This document shows positions 7,858-15,576 of a stretch of DNA of 60,304 nt, piece by piece. Position 1 is the stretch's first letter. Each line of letters opens with the position of its first letter. The DNA is from Nocardia thailandica NBRC 100428 (GTDB lineage Bacteria > Actinomycetota > Actinomycetes > Mycobacteriales > Mycobacteriaceae), in assembly GCF_000308795.1 (NCBI RefSeq), contig NZ_BAGK01000208.1, positions 1 through 60,304 of the forward strand. Direction: 5' to 3'. A program made the position numbers and the translations under genes. The notes beneath the pieces are model-generated. The model was not told the origin of the DNA and did not search any database. It was given only the letters and a program-made list of their open reading frames with translations.

Positions 7858-8661
7858 GTGGCCACCCCCGATACTCAGTACGAGGACCTGCTCCGGCTCG
7901 TCCTGGACAGCGGAACGCCCAAGGCCGACCGGACCGGCACCGGCACCCGCAGCATCTTCGGCCACCAGCTGCGCTACGACCTGTCGGCGGGCTTCCCGCT
8001 GATCACCACCAAGCGCGTGCACATGAAGTCCATCGCCTACGAGCTGCTGTGGTTCCTGCGCGGCGACTCCAACGTCGCGTGGCTGCACGAGCACGGCGTC
8101 AGCATCTGGGACGAGTGGGCCGACGCCGACGGCGAGCTCGGCCCGGTCTACGGGGTGCAGTGGCGCTCGTGGCCCACCCCGGACGGCACCCACGTCGATC
8201 AGATCTCGGAGGTGCTGCACACCCTGCGCACCGATCCGGATTCGCGCCGCATGATCGTCTCGTCCTGGAACGTGGCCGAGCTGGACAAGATGGCGCTGGC
8301 GCCGTGCCACGCGTTCTTCCAGTTCTACGTCGCCGACGGCAGGCTGTCGTGCCAGCTCTACCAGCGCAGCGCCGACCTGTTCCTCGGCGTCCCGTTCAAC
8401 ATCGCCAGCTACGCCCTGCTGACCCACATGGTCGCCCAGCAGACCGAGCTCGAACCCGGCGACTTCATCTGGACCGGCGGCGACGTGCACATCTACGACA
8501 ACCACGTCGACCAGGTCCGCGAGCAGCTCACCCGCGAGCCCCACCCGTTCCCTCGGCTGCACCTGCGCCCGGCGACCAGCCTGTTCGACTACACCTACGA
8601 CGACATCGAGATCGCCGACTACCGTCACCACCCGACCATCAAGGCCCCGGTGGCGGTGTGA
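7858..8661 (+). CDS. thyA: Thymidylate synthase
   Basis: A 267-residue cytosolic enzyme converting dUMP to dTMP with methylene-tetrahydrofolate. Visible motifs are the phosphate-binding RTGTGTRS, ELLWFLRGDSNV, the RRMIVSSWN arginine site, the nucleophile C150 in APCHAFFQFYV, QRSADLFLGVPFNIASYALL, and HIYDNHVDQV. The GTG start at MATPDTQYEDLL gives the normal family length; an in-frame GTG 57 bp upstream would add an unconserved Ala-rich leader. It overlaps the dihydrofolate reductase gene by 4 bp, so the dihydrofolate it produces is recycled by its operon partner. Confidence 0.97.
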   Translation: MATPDTQYEDLLRLVLDSGTPKADRTGTGTRSIFGHQLRYDLSAGFPLITTKRVHMKSIAYELLWFLRGDSNVAWLHEHGVSIWDEWADADGELGPVYGVQWRSWPTPDGTHVDQISEVLHTLRTDPDSRRMIVSSWNVAELDKMALAPCHAFFQFYVADGRLSCQLYQRSADLFLGVPFNIASYALLTHMVAQQTELEPGDFIWTGGDVHIYDNHVDQVREQLTREPHPFPRLHLRPATSLFDYTYDDIEIADYRHHPTIKAPVAV

Positions 8662-9149
8662 CCGAACGCCGGATCGGGCTGATCTGGGCCCAGGCGCACG
8701 GCGGCGTCATCGGGGCGGACAACACCATCCCGTGGCGGTTGCGCGAGGACATGGCCCACTTCCGCGACACCACCTGGGGACATCCCGTCGTGATGGGCCG
8801 CCGGACCTGGGATTCGCTGCCGCCCGCGTACCGCCCGCTCGCGGGCCGCCGCAACATCGTGATCACCCGGCAGCGCGACTGGTCGGCCGAGGGCGCCGAG
8901 GCGGCCCCGTCGCTGGCCGACGCCATCGCCCTGGCCGCCCCGGAGGACACCTGGGTGGCGGGCGGCGGCGAGATCTATCGCGCGGCAATGCCCTTCGCCA
9001 CCGAACTGCGGGTGACCGAGATCGACCTGACGGTCGACGGCGACGCCTTCGCCCCGGAGATCGGCCCCGAATGGCACGCGGCGGCGGCCGACTGGCAGAC
9101 CTCGGCGAGCGGCCTGCGGTATCGCTTCCGCCGCTATCTGCGCGCCTGA
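8658..9149 (+). CDS. folA: Dihydrofolate reductase
   Basis: A 163-residue enzyme (also called dfrA in mycobacteria) reducing dihydrofolate with NADPH. Motifs seen are GVIGADNTIPWRLREDMAHF, with the catalytic acid following the PW turn, VVMGRRTWDSLP for NADPH binding, NIVITRQ, and the GGGEIYRAAMP loop. It starts at a GTG that overlaps the thyA stop as GTGA, so translation is coupled. The thyA-dfrA order is the standard actinobacterial arrangement. Confidence 0.96.
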   Translation: MTERRIGLIWAQAHGGVIGADNTIPWRLREDMAHFRDTTWGHPVVMGRRTWDSLPPAYRPLAGRRNIVITRQRDWSAEGAEAAPSLADAIALAAPEDTWVAGGGEIYRAAMPFATELRVTEIDLTVDGDAFAPEIGPEWHAAAADWQTSASGLRYRFRRYLRA

Positions 9150-9191
9150 CCGGGCGCGGTATCTCGACCCGCTTGCGGTTGTCCCGAAACG

Positions 9192-9206
9192 CCGGACCGG
9201 GTCCGG
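9192..9206. promoter_or_regulatory. Palindrome in the cupin promoter region
   Basis: A perfect 15-bp palindrome, CCGGACC-G-GGTCCGG, sits in the 114-bp gap between the dihydrofolate reductase and cupin genes. A CATACT sequence resembling a -10 box follows at 9216-9221. It could be an operator, or the tail of a terminator for thyA-dfrA. Confidence 0.35.
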
Positions 9207-9263
9207 CCGGGCGGGCATACTGCTGGACTACCTACCCGGTACGTGGGAGTGAAAGGCGATCGC

Positions 9264-9590
9264 ATGGACAAGAAGTCGCTGACCGCGCTGGCCCGCCAGC
9301 AGCTCAAGCTGGCCGCGACCAACACCAGCGGGCGGAGTTCGCAGACCGTCATCGGGGGGCACGCGCACTCCCTGCGGCAGACGGTGGTCGCGCTGACGGC
9401 GGGCCAGAGCCTGGCCGAGCACGACAACGCGGGCGACGCGACGATCCAGGTGATCAACGGCACGCTCATGCTGATCGCGGGCACCGACGAGTGGAAGGGC
9501 TCGGCGGGTGACCTGATCGTGGTGCCGCGCGCCCGGCACAGCGTCAAGGCCATCGATGACGTGGCCTTTCTGCTGACCGTCGCCAAGTGA
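9264..9590 (+). CDS. Single-domain cupin protein
   Basis: A 108-residue small beta-barrel protein, starting MDKKSLTALARQQLKLA. The cupin core runs from HSLRQTVVALTAGQSLAEHDNAGDATIQVINGTL (described in pieces: the G-X-H-like AEHDN and the G turn) to GDLIVVPRARHSVKAIDDVAFLLTV. Motif 1 keeps only one His (EHDN) and motif 2 keeps PxxxH, so a metal site is possible but reduced. An in-frame GTG lies 21 bp upstream; the ATG was preferred because GAAAGG precedes it at normal spacing. No function can be assigned. It stands alone between the folate operon and the DyP-encapsulin operon. Confidence 0.8.
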   Translation: MDKKSLTALARQQLKLAATNTSGRSSQTVIGGHAHSLRQTVVALTAGQSLAEHDNAGDATIQVINGTLMLIAGTDEWKGSAGDLIVVPRARHSVKAIDDVAFLLTVAK

Positions 9591-9600
9591 GCGGGTCGCC

Positions 9601-9639
9601 GCGGCCCTGAGGTGTCCGACACACCGCGCCGCGGGCCGC
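9601..9639. terminator. Hairpin after the cupin gene
   Basis: GCGGCCC (9601-9607) pairs with GGGCCGC (9633-9639). The loop contains a smaller inverted repeat GTGTC-C-GACAC (9612-9622). It lies directly after the cupin stop, so it may act as a terminator without a U-tract, or as an operator ahead of the DyP gene. Confidence 0.35.
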
Positions 9640-9685
9640 CCGGGGCTGGGGAGGTTTGTCGGCGGCTACCCGTAGGCTGGTGCCC

Positions 9686-10738
9686 ATGGGTGAGCCACAG
9701 CTGATTCTCCAACCGCTCGCGCCCGCCACGATCTTTCTCGTCGCCACGATCGACGAGGGCGGCGAATCCGCGATCCGCGACCTGCTGTCGGATATCTCCG
9801 GTTTGCGCCGTTCGGTGGGCTTCCGTATCCCCGGCGAGGGCCTGACCTGCATCACCTCGATCGGCTCCGCCGCCTGGGACCGTCTCTTCGCCGGTCCGAA
9901 ACCCGCTGAACTGCACGAGTTCCCGGGCTTCGCCGGCGCGGTGCACACCGCCCCTGCCACCCCGGGCGACCTGCTGTTCCACATCAAGGCCGAGACCCAG
10001 GGCGCCTGCTTCGAATTGGCCGCGGCGATCGGCACCCGCCTGCGCGGCGCGGCCACCATCGTCGACGAGACGATCGGCTTCCGCTACTTCGAGCAGCGCG
10101 ACCTGCTCGGCTTCGTCGACGGCACGGAGAACCCGGAGGGCGCCGCGGCCGAGGCGGCCACGCTCGTCGGCGACGAAGACCCGGAGTTCGCCGGCGGCAG
10201 CTACGTCATCGTGCAGAAGTACACCCACCCGCTGGACGCGTGGAACGCGCTGTCCATCGAGGAGCAGGAACGCATCATCGGGCGGACCAAGCTCGGCGAC
10301 TACGAGCTGCCCGACGAGATCAAGCCGCCCGATTCCCACGTCGCGATGAACACGCTGGTCGACCCCGACGGCACCGAACGCCAGATCCTGCGCGCCAACA
10401 TGCCGTTCGGCTCGGTCGCCGAGGGCCAGTTCGGCACCTACTACATCGCCTACGCCGCGACCCCCAGCGTCACCGAACGCATGCTCGAGCGCATGTTCCT
10501 CGGCACCGACGAGGCCGCCTACGACCGGATCCTCGACTTCTCGGTCGCGGTCACGGGAACCAGCTTCTTCACCCCGACCATCGACTTCCTCGACGACCTC
10601 CCGCCCGCCCCCGACGCGCCTGCCGCCGCGGACGTCACCCCCCAGGTCGCCGAATTCCTTCCGGTGGAGCAGGCCGCGCCCGCCGGCCCCGGTACGGACG
10701 GATCGCTCGGTATCGGCACGATGAAAAGGAGTAAGTGA
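9686..10738 (+). CDS. Dye-decolorizing (DyP-type) heme peroxidase, encapsulin cargo
   Basis: A 350-residue DyP peroxidase. The family GXXDG motif is GFVDGTENP with catalytic D145; the proximal heme ligand is H218 in DSHVAMN; the distal Arg lies in LRANMPFG. The fold is two ferredoxin-like halves. After about residue 310 the sequence turns into an Ala/Pro-rich linker and ends with DGSLGIGTMKRSK. That matches the encapsulin cargo-loading peptide that docks inside family 1 shells (the known pattern is Leu-x-Ile-Gly-x-Leu/Met-Lys). The encapsulin gene starts immediately after the stop, so enzyme and shell are made together. The start at MGEPQL was chosen over an upstream in-frame start with an unconserved leader. 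Likely role: peroxide-linked oxidative stress defence inside a nanocompartment. Confidence 0.95.
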   Translation: MGEPQLILQPLAPATIFLVATIDEGGESAIRDLLSDISGLRRSVGFRIPGEGLTCITSIGSAAWDRLFAGPKPAELHEFPGFAGAVHTAPATPGDLLFHIKAETQGACFELAAAIGTRLRGAATIVDETIGFRYFEQRDLLGFVDGTENPEGAAAEAATLVGDEDPEFAGGSYVIVQKYTHPLDAWNALSIEEQERIIGRTKLGDYELPDEIKPPDSHVAMNTLVDPDGTERQILRANMPFGSVAEGQFGTYYIAYAATPSVTERMLERMFLGTDEAAYDRILDFSVAVTGTSFFTPTIDFLDDLPPAPDAPAAADVTPQVAEFLPVEQAAPAGPGTDGSLGIGTMKRSK

Positions 10739-11539
10739 ATGAACAACCTGCATCGCGAACTCGCGCCGGTCACCAGCGTGGCCTGGGCGGCCATCGAGGA
10801 GGAGGCGACCCGCACCTTCAAGCGCAACATCGCGGGCCGCCGCGTGGTCGACGTCTCGGGCCCGCACGGCACCGACTTCTCCGCCGTCGGCCTCGGCCGC
10901 ACCGTCGGCATCGACGCCCCCGCCGACGGCGTGCAGGCCCGGCAGCGCCGGGTGGCGCCGCTGGTCGAGCTGCGGGTGCCGTTCACGCTGTCGCGGACCG
11001 AGCTCGACGACATCGAGCGGGGCGCCCAGGACGCCGACCTCGACCCGCTCAAGGACGCCGCCAAGAAGATCGCCTTCGCCGAGGACCGCGCGATCTTCGA
11101 GGGGTACCCGGCCGCGGGCATCACCGGCATCCGCGCCGCCGCGTCCAACGCGCCCATCCAGGTGCCCGCCGACGTGCTCAGCGTCCCCGAGGCGGTCACC
11201 CAGGCGCTGACCGAGCTGCGCCTGGCCGGTGTCGACGGCCCGTACTCGGTGCTGCTCAGCGCCGACCTGTACACCGCGGTCAGCGAGACCTCCGACCACG
11301 GCCACCCGATCCGCACCCACATCGAGCGCCTGCTGCCCGACGGGGAGATCATCTGGGCGCCCGCCATCGACGGCGCGTTCGTGCTGACCACCCGCGGCGG
11401 CGACTTCGACCTGCAGATCGGGCAGGACCTGTCGATCGGCTACCTGTCGCACGACGCCGAGTCGGTCCAGCTCTACTTCCAGGAGAGCCTGACCTTCCTG
11501 GCCTACACCGCCGAGGCCGCGGTCGCGCTGCGCCCCTGA
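10739..11539 (+). CDS. Family 1 encapsulin shell protein (linocin M18-like)
   Basis: A 266-residue HK97-fold shell protein. It has the N-terminal NNLHRELAPVTSVAWAAIEEE that forms the cargo-docking surface, RTFKRNIAGRRVVDV, the E-loop region near RQRRVAPLVELRVPF, and a C-terminal YLSHDAESVQLYFQESLTF typical of linocin-type encapsulins. Family 1 shells of this length usually form 60-subunit (T=1) cages of about 24 nm. The ATG begins one base after the peroxidase stop, with AGGAG just upstream inside that gene. Cargo is the upstream DyP by its targeting tail. Confidence 0.96.
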   Translation: MNNLHRELAPVTSVAWAAIEEEATRTFKRNIAGRRVVDVSGPHGTDFSAVGLGRTVGIDAPADGVQARQRRVAPLVELRVPFTLSRTELDDIERGAQDADLDPLKDAAKKIAFAEDRAIFEGYPAAGITGIRAAASNAPIQVPADVLSVPEAVTQALTELRLAGVDGPYSVLLSADLYTAVSETSDHGHPIRTHIERLLPDGEIIWAPAIDGAFVLTTRGGDFDLQIGQDLSIGYLSHDAESVQLYFQESLTFLAYTAEAAVALRP

Positions 11540-11577
11540 CCGCCGGTACCGTGGGCGGCGACGAGGGAGGTTCGAGC

Positions 11578-12111
11578 ATGTCGACGGTTCGCGCGGGAGT
11601 GGTACCTGCACGCCGCAGCCTGGGGTACGTCCTGATCGGGCTCGGCGTGACGACCGCCGTCGTCGGCATGTTCCTCGCGCTGTTCGGGGTCGACCGGGTG
11701 GTCACCGGCCTGCTGGTCGGCGTGATCGCCGGCGTCGCCGCCGGGGCCGCGCTGTTCGCGCGCGACGTGGTGGAGCTGGGCGAGCACGCCATCCACATCC
11801 GCACGCCGTTCCGGGCGGCCACCATCGCCTGGGAGCGGGTGGTCGGCGGCCGCTTCGCCCTCGACGAGCACGACCGCTGGTCGCTCGCGCTGGATCTGAC
11901 CGGCGCGGGCGACCACGGCGACGAACTGGTGCTGCTGTCCATCCCGCCGGTGCACGGACCCGTGACCGGCGCCTACGACATGCGCAAGCGCGAGCAGGTC
12001 CTCCAGATCCGGGAGCTGTTGCGCACCAAGCGCATTCCGGTCACCGTGCTGCCCGGGATCGCCGAGGCCCTGCACGAGCACTGGCGCATCGCGCCGCCGA
12101 CCAGCCGCTGA
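11578..12111 (+). CDS. Small membrane protein with PH-like cytosolic domain
   Basis: A 177-residue protein with two hydrophobic helices at about residues 14-36 (LGYVLIGLGVTTAVVGMFL) and 40-62 (VVTGLLVGVIAGVAAGAALF), forming a hairpin. A soluble domain of about 110 residues follows (LGEHAIHIRTPFRAATIAWERVVGG), with the strand pattern of bacterial PH-domain membrane proteins (an exposed loop, then a W-containing strand). GGGAGG lies 8 bases before the ATG. It begins 38 bp after the encapsulin stop on the same strand, so it may share the transcript. No established link to encapsulins is known to me. Confidence 0.7.
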   Translation: MSTVRAGVVPARRSLGYVLIGLGVTTAVVGMFLALFGVDRVVTGLLVGVIAGVAAGAALFARDVVELGEHAIHIRTPFRAATIAWERVVGGRFALDEHDRWSLALDLTGAGDHGDELVLLSIPPVHGPVTGAYDMRKREQVLQIRELLRTKRIPVTVLPGIAEALHEHWRIAPPTSR

Positions 12112-12112
12112 C

Positions 12113-12790
12113 TCACCCGTCGCCGGGGAGCAGCCGCGCGAGCAGGGCGTCCGCGCTCCGCCGGATCTCCCCCGCCCGTTCGCCCGCGCCCACGATCCGC
12201 AGGATGGCCTCCCCGATCGTGCGCCCGATGTCGGCGGGCACGCTGCCGTCGTCGGAGCGGATGTCGATGACCGTCTCCACCAGCCGGAACGGCAGGATGC
12301 GCTGGCCGTCGGGTTCCCCGGCCGCGTTCAGGGCCGCCGCCGCGAGATCCTCGTAGTACCCGCGCAGTTCGTCGCGGTGCGCGCGGAACCCGGCGAACCG
12401 TTCGGTGCGCAGTTCGGGCAGCAGATACAGCGCGCCCAGGTTCCAGCGCGCGGCCCGCAGCTGCGCCACGTCCGCCCCGGCCAGCGCGTACAGCTTCACC
12501 GCGGCCTCCTCCGGCTCGCCGGCGAGCCGCTGCGCCAACGCCAGTGGCGCGGCGATGGTTCCGGCCAGCAGCGCGTCGAGGATGTCGTCCTTGGAACCGA
12601 AGTGGTGGTAGAGCGAGGCCTGCCGGATGCCGACCGCGTCGGCGACCGCGCGCGTGGAGGTGCTGGCGTAACCCTGCGTGGTGAACAGTTCGGCCGCCGC
12701 GTCGAGGATCTCCGCGCGCGGCGTCTGCGCTCGTCTGCTGCGCTGGGTCAGCCGGGGTCGGCCCGGACCGGGGTTAGCCACGAACGCCAT
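12113..12790 (-). CDS. TetR-family regulator of the permease/carboxylase locus
   Basis: A 225-residue protein, start MAFVANPGPGRPRLT. The TetR helix-turn-helix is AEILDAAAELFTTQGYASTS then TRAVADAVGIRQASLYHHFG, followed by SKDDILDALL. A mostly helical sensor domain follows. It is divergent from the APC permease gene, and the 210-bp gap holds two matching imperfect palindromes (TTTCTGTC-N4-GATAGAAA type). It is the obvious candidate regulator for the permease and the DUF1989/carboxyltransferase genes behind it. Inducer unknown; guanidine or a related nitrogen compound would fit. Confidence 0.87.
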   Translation of the reverse strand: MAFVANPGPGRPRLTQRSRRAQTPRAEILDAAAELFTTQGYASTSTRAVADAVGIRQASLYHHFGSKDDILDALLAGTIAAPLALAQRLAGEPEEAAVKLYALAGADVAQLRAARWNLGALYLLPELRTERFAGFRAHRDELRGYYEDLAAAALNAAGEPDGQRILPFRLVETVIDIRSDDGSVPADIGRTIGEAILRIVGAGERAGEIRRSADALLARLLPGDG

Positions 12791-12857
12791 TGTGTCACCG
12801 GGGCTGTACGCGGCGGCGCACCGCACCGCGCCCGGCCGGGTACACGGCGCTGTGCGT

Positions 12858-12877
12858 TTTCTGTCACCCGATAGAAA
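12858..12877. promoter_or_regulatory. TetR operator candidate, site 1
   Basis: TTTCTGTC-ACCC-GATAGAAA is an imperfect palindrome, with one mismatched position per arm, 68 bp upstream of the TetR start. It is repeated in inverted orientation at 12953-12972. Confidence 0.65.
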
Positions 12878-12952
12878 TCCCGGCAACACAGACGTTACGG
12901 GCGGTAGTCCAGTCGATACACGCAGGTCACCAGAATCGCGATCGCGGCCGCA

Positions 12953-12972
12953 AAACTATCGAGTGACAGAAA
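12953..12972. promoter_or_regulatory. TetR operator candidate, site 2
   Basis: AAACTATC-GAGT-GACAGAAA. Its reverse complement starts TTTCTGTCACTCGATAG, matching site 1 at 16 of 17 positions. It sits 27 bp before the permease ATG, where a bound repressor would block initiation. Confidence 0.65.
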
Positions 12973-12999
12973 TTGGCCACATCGCCGAAGGACCAGCCC

Positions 13000-14550
13000 A
13001 TGGCCGTCTCCACCGCCGACACCGTCGGAACAGCCCGTGACAGCGCCGATCTCGAACAATTCGGCTACGAACCCGTGCTGCATCGCAAGCTGGGTCGCTA
13101 CGCGTCCTTCGCCGCGGGCTTCTCGTTCGTCTCCATTCTCACCACCATCTTCCAGTTCTTCGGCTTCGGCTACTCGTTCGGCGGCGCCGCCTTCTTCTGG
13201 ACCTGGGTCGCGGTGTTCGCCGGCCAGTTCCTCGTCGCACTGAACTTCGCCGAGCTGGCCGCCCGCTACCCCCTGTCGGGCTGTATCTATCAGTGGTCGC
13301 GGCGCCTGGCCGGGCCGCTGGTCGGGTGGTTCGCCGGCTGGATGATGGTGATCGCCCAGATCGTCACCGCCGCCGCGGCCGCCATCGCGCTGCAGGTGGT
13401 GCTGCCCTCGATCTGGGGCGGTTTCCAGATCATCGGCACCGACACCGACCTCACCTCCCGCGACGGCGCGATGAACGCGGTGCTGCTGGGCAGCATCCTG
13501 CTCGTGGTCACCACCACCATCAACGTCATCGGCATCGACCTGATGTCGAAGATCAACTCCATCGGCGTGACGATCGAGATCGTCGGCGTGCTGGCCATCA
13601 TCGCCCTGTTCTTCACCCACACCGAGCGGGGCGCCGACGTCGTCACCGACACCAGCGGCGCCGCGCCGGGCCCGTACTGGGCGGCGTTCCTGGTCTCCGG
13701 CCTGATGGCCGCCTACGTGATGGTCGGCTTCGATTCCGCGGGCGAGCTCTCCGAGGAGACCCGCAACCCGCGCAAGGTCGCGCCCCGCACCATCCTGACC
13801 GCGCTGACCGCCTCGGCGCTCGGCGGCGGCCTGATGCTGCTCGGCGCGCTCATGGCCGCGCCCAGCCTCACCGACGGGCAGCTCGCCGAGGGCGGCCTGG
13901 CCTACGTCATCACCGCGAAGCTGAACAGTCCCGCGGGCACCGTGCTGCTCGGCTGCGTCGCCGTGGCCGTGACCGTGTGCACGCTGGCCATCCAGACCGC
14001 GGGCTCGCGCCTGATGTTCTCGATGGCCCGCGACGGCAAACTGCCCTTCGCCCAGGCGCTCTCGACCGTGCACCCGCGGTTCGGCACCCCGGTCTGGCCC
14101 GCCGTGGTGATCGGCGTCCTCGGCATCGGCCTGCTGGTCGTCAACCTCGGCAACCCCGCGATCTTCGCCACCCTGGCCAGCGTCTGCATCGTCACCCTGT
14201 ACCTGGCCTACCTGCTGGTCACCGTGCCGCTGCTGATCCGCCGGATCAAGGGCTGGCCCGGCACCGCCGCCGACGCCTCCGCCGCCGATCCGTCGCTGTT
14301 CTCCCTCGGCCGCCTCGGGATCCCGATCAACGCCGTCGCCGTGGTCTGGGGCATCGCGATGGTGGTCAACCTCGCCTGGCCCCGCCCGGAGGTCTACACC
14401 CCCGAGGGCGACGGTCACTGGTGGCAGCTCTGGGCCGCACCGCTTTTCGTGGCACTGACCCTCGCGGCGGGCGTGGCCGTCTACCGGCTCGCCGTCACCG
14501 GAACAGGCACAGCCGAACTCACCGACGAGTCGGCGATCCAGCCCGCCTGA
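13000..14550 (+). CDS. APC-superfamily amino acid/amine permease
   Basis: A 516-residue inner membrane transporter with about 12 TM segments. The first pair covers YASFAAGFSFVSILTTIFQF and AFFWTWVAVFAGQFLVALNF. The APC-family LSGCIYQWSRRL motif is present, and a large TM cluster occupies residues 270-450. ELSEETRNPRKVAPRTI is the usual conserved loop after TM6-7. An ATG with AAGGA nine bases upstream was chosen; a TTG at 12973 is a weaker option. Such permeases are commonly found next to urea/guanidine carboxylase-type gene sets, and here it precedes the two DUF1989 genes. Import of guanidine, urea-like compounds or amino acids is an inference. Confidence 0.9.
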   Translation: MAVSTADTVGTARDSADLEQFGYEPVLHRKLGRYASFAAGFSFVSILTTIFQFFGFGYSFGGAAFFWTWVAVFAGQFLVALNFAELAARYPLSGCIYQWSRRLAGPLVGWFAGWMMVIAQIVTAAAAAIALQVVLPSIWGGFQIIGTDTDLTSRDGAMNAVLLGSILLVVTTTINVIGIDLMSKINSIGVTIEIVGVLAIIALFFTHTERGADVVTDTSGAAPGPYWAAFLVSGLMAAYVMVGFDSAGELSEETRNPRKVAPRTILTALTASALGGGLMLLGALMAAPSLTDGQLAEGGLAYVITAKLNSPAGTVLLGCVAVAVTVCTLAIQTAGSRLMFSMARDGKLPFAQALSTVHPRFGTPVWPAVVIGVLGIGLLVVNLGNPAIFATLASVCIVTLYLAYLLVTVPLLIRRIKGWPGTAADASAADPSLFSLGRLGIPINAVAVVWGIAMVVNLAWPRPEVYTPEGDGHWWQLWAAPLFVALTLAAGVAVYRLAVTGTGTAELTDESAIQPA

Positions 14551-14699
14551 GGCGAACAAGGACACCAAGCAACCGGCACGCGAGGTGACGAGCCCACCGG
14601 GCAACCACCACCTGAACACCCCGCCCCCGCACCACTGAAATCCCCTGAACCCAGCCACGACCGGGCCGACCTCGAGGAGGCCCAGCGAGCGAAGCGCGC

Positions 14700-14791
14700 G
14701 TCGCGGCCGTCCCGCCGAACAGCGGGGCGAGACACAGCGGCGCAGCCGCGAGTATCGCCCCGCTGTTCGGCGGGACACCAGGGGCCGCGAC
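14700..14791. repeat. Long inverted repeat/stem-loop in the 279-bp gap after the permease
   Basis: A perfect 22-bp stem (14709-14730 with 14755-14776) encloses a 24-nt loop that has its own hairpin, GCGGC-GCA-GCCGC (14737-14749). The stem continues outward with nine more pairs (14700-14708 with 14783-14791) after a 6-nt bulge. There is no U-tract. The rest of the gap 14551-14829 has no gene; CAGGAG near 14818-14823 is the ribosome site of the next gene. It may be a terminator/attenuator or a mobile palindromic intergenic element. Confidence 0.85.
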
Positions 14792-14829
14792 CCGAGCGCG
14801 CCAGCGCTCCAACAACACAGGAGCCCCCG

Positions 14830-15576
14830 ATGACCACCGATTCCACCACCGGCGCCCGGGATCACGCCCGCGCCCAGGCCGCAGGCGCCGTCATCGAGCG
14901 ACCGGATCTGCCCGCCGGCGTCGACCGGGAACACGTCACCCTGGCCGAGCGCGTCCCCGCCGGGGGCTACCTCTCCGTCGTGCTGGCCCGCGGCACCCGG
15001 CTGCGGCTGGCAGATCCACTCGGGGCCGCGAACGCGCATCTGTTCCTCCTCCGCGCCGAGGCGCCGTGGGAGCGGCTGAATGTCGCCGACACGGTGAAGG
15101 TGCCCTGGCAGGCCTACCTCGGCGCGGGACACCCGCTGCTCTCGGACCAGGGCAGGCTGCTGGCGACCGTGCTCACCGACGACTCCGGCCACCACGACAC
15201 CCTGTGCGGCCCGTCCGCCGAGGCCCGTGACCTGCTGCACCTGGCGGGCGCCAAGCAGGGCCTCGAGCCGCGCGACGTCGGGCCCTCGGTCTCCTTCTTC
15301 CGTGGCGTCCGCGTCGGGGCCGACGGCGGCCTGACGCGGACCGGCAGCGCGCCGGCCGGGTCGGCGGTGGAGCTGCTCGTCCACCTGCCGGTCACCCTGC
15401 TGCTGGCCGTGGCGCCCCATCCCCTCGACGACCGCCCGGTCACCGCGCTCGACGTGGTGGCCTGGCGCTCGCCGGGCGACCTCACCACCCCTGCCGACGC
15501 CGATCCCGAGTACCTGCGGGCCGTCGAGAACACCGAGGCGGCGTGGGCCGCCCAGACCATGGAGGCCCTGGTATGA
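14830..15576 (+). CDS. DUF1989 protein, urea/guanidine carboxylase-associated protein 1 (carboxyguanidine deiminase-type subunit)
   Basis: A 248-residue protein of the urea-amidolyase-associated protein 1 group. Features are a VPAGGYLSVVLARGTRLRL strand pair, then LADPLGAANAHLFLL, WERLNVADTVKVPWQAYLG, and the metal-site-like GHHDTLCGPS. In guanidine-degrading bacteria the two DUF1989 partners form carboxyguanidine deiminase (CgdAB), which converts carboxyguanidine made by guanidine carboxylase into allophanate. That role is taken from the family and is not proven here. It overlaps the second DUF1989 gene by 4 bp (ATGA), which supports a heteromeric enzyme. Confidence 0.85.
   Translation: MTTDSTTGARDHARAQAAGAVIERPDLPAGVDREHVTLAERVPAGGYLSVVLARGTRLRLADPLGAANAHLFLLRAEAPWERLNVADTVKVPWQAYLGAGHPLLSDQGRLLATVLTDDSGHHDTLCGPSAEARDLLHLAGAKQGLEPRDVGPSVSFFRGVRVGADGGLTRTGSAPAGSAVELLVHLPVTLLLAVAPHPLDDRPVTALDVVAWRSPGDLTTPADADPEYLRAVENTEAAWAAQTMEALV

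Noticed and set aside
12791..12999. Guanidine (ykkC-type) riboswitch ahead of the permease
   Set aside because: I could not see the conserved riboswitch elements; TetR-type palindromes explain the region instead.
12895..15420. Minus-strand frame of over 800 codons opposite the permease and first DUF1989 gene
   Set aside because: Shadow of the permease; no domain, composition typical of antisense translation.
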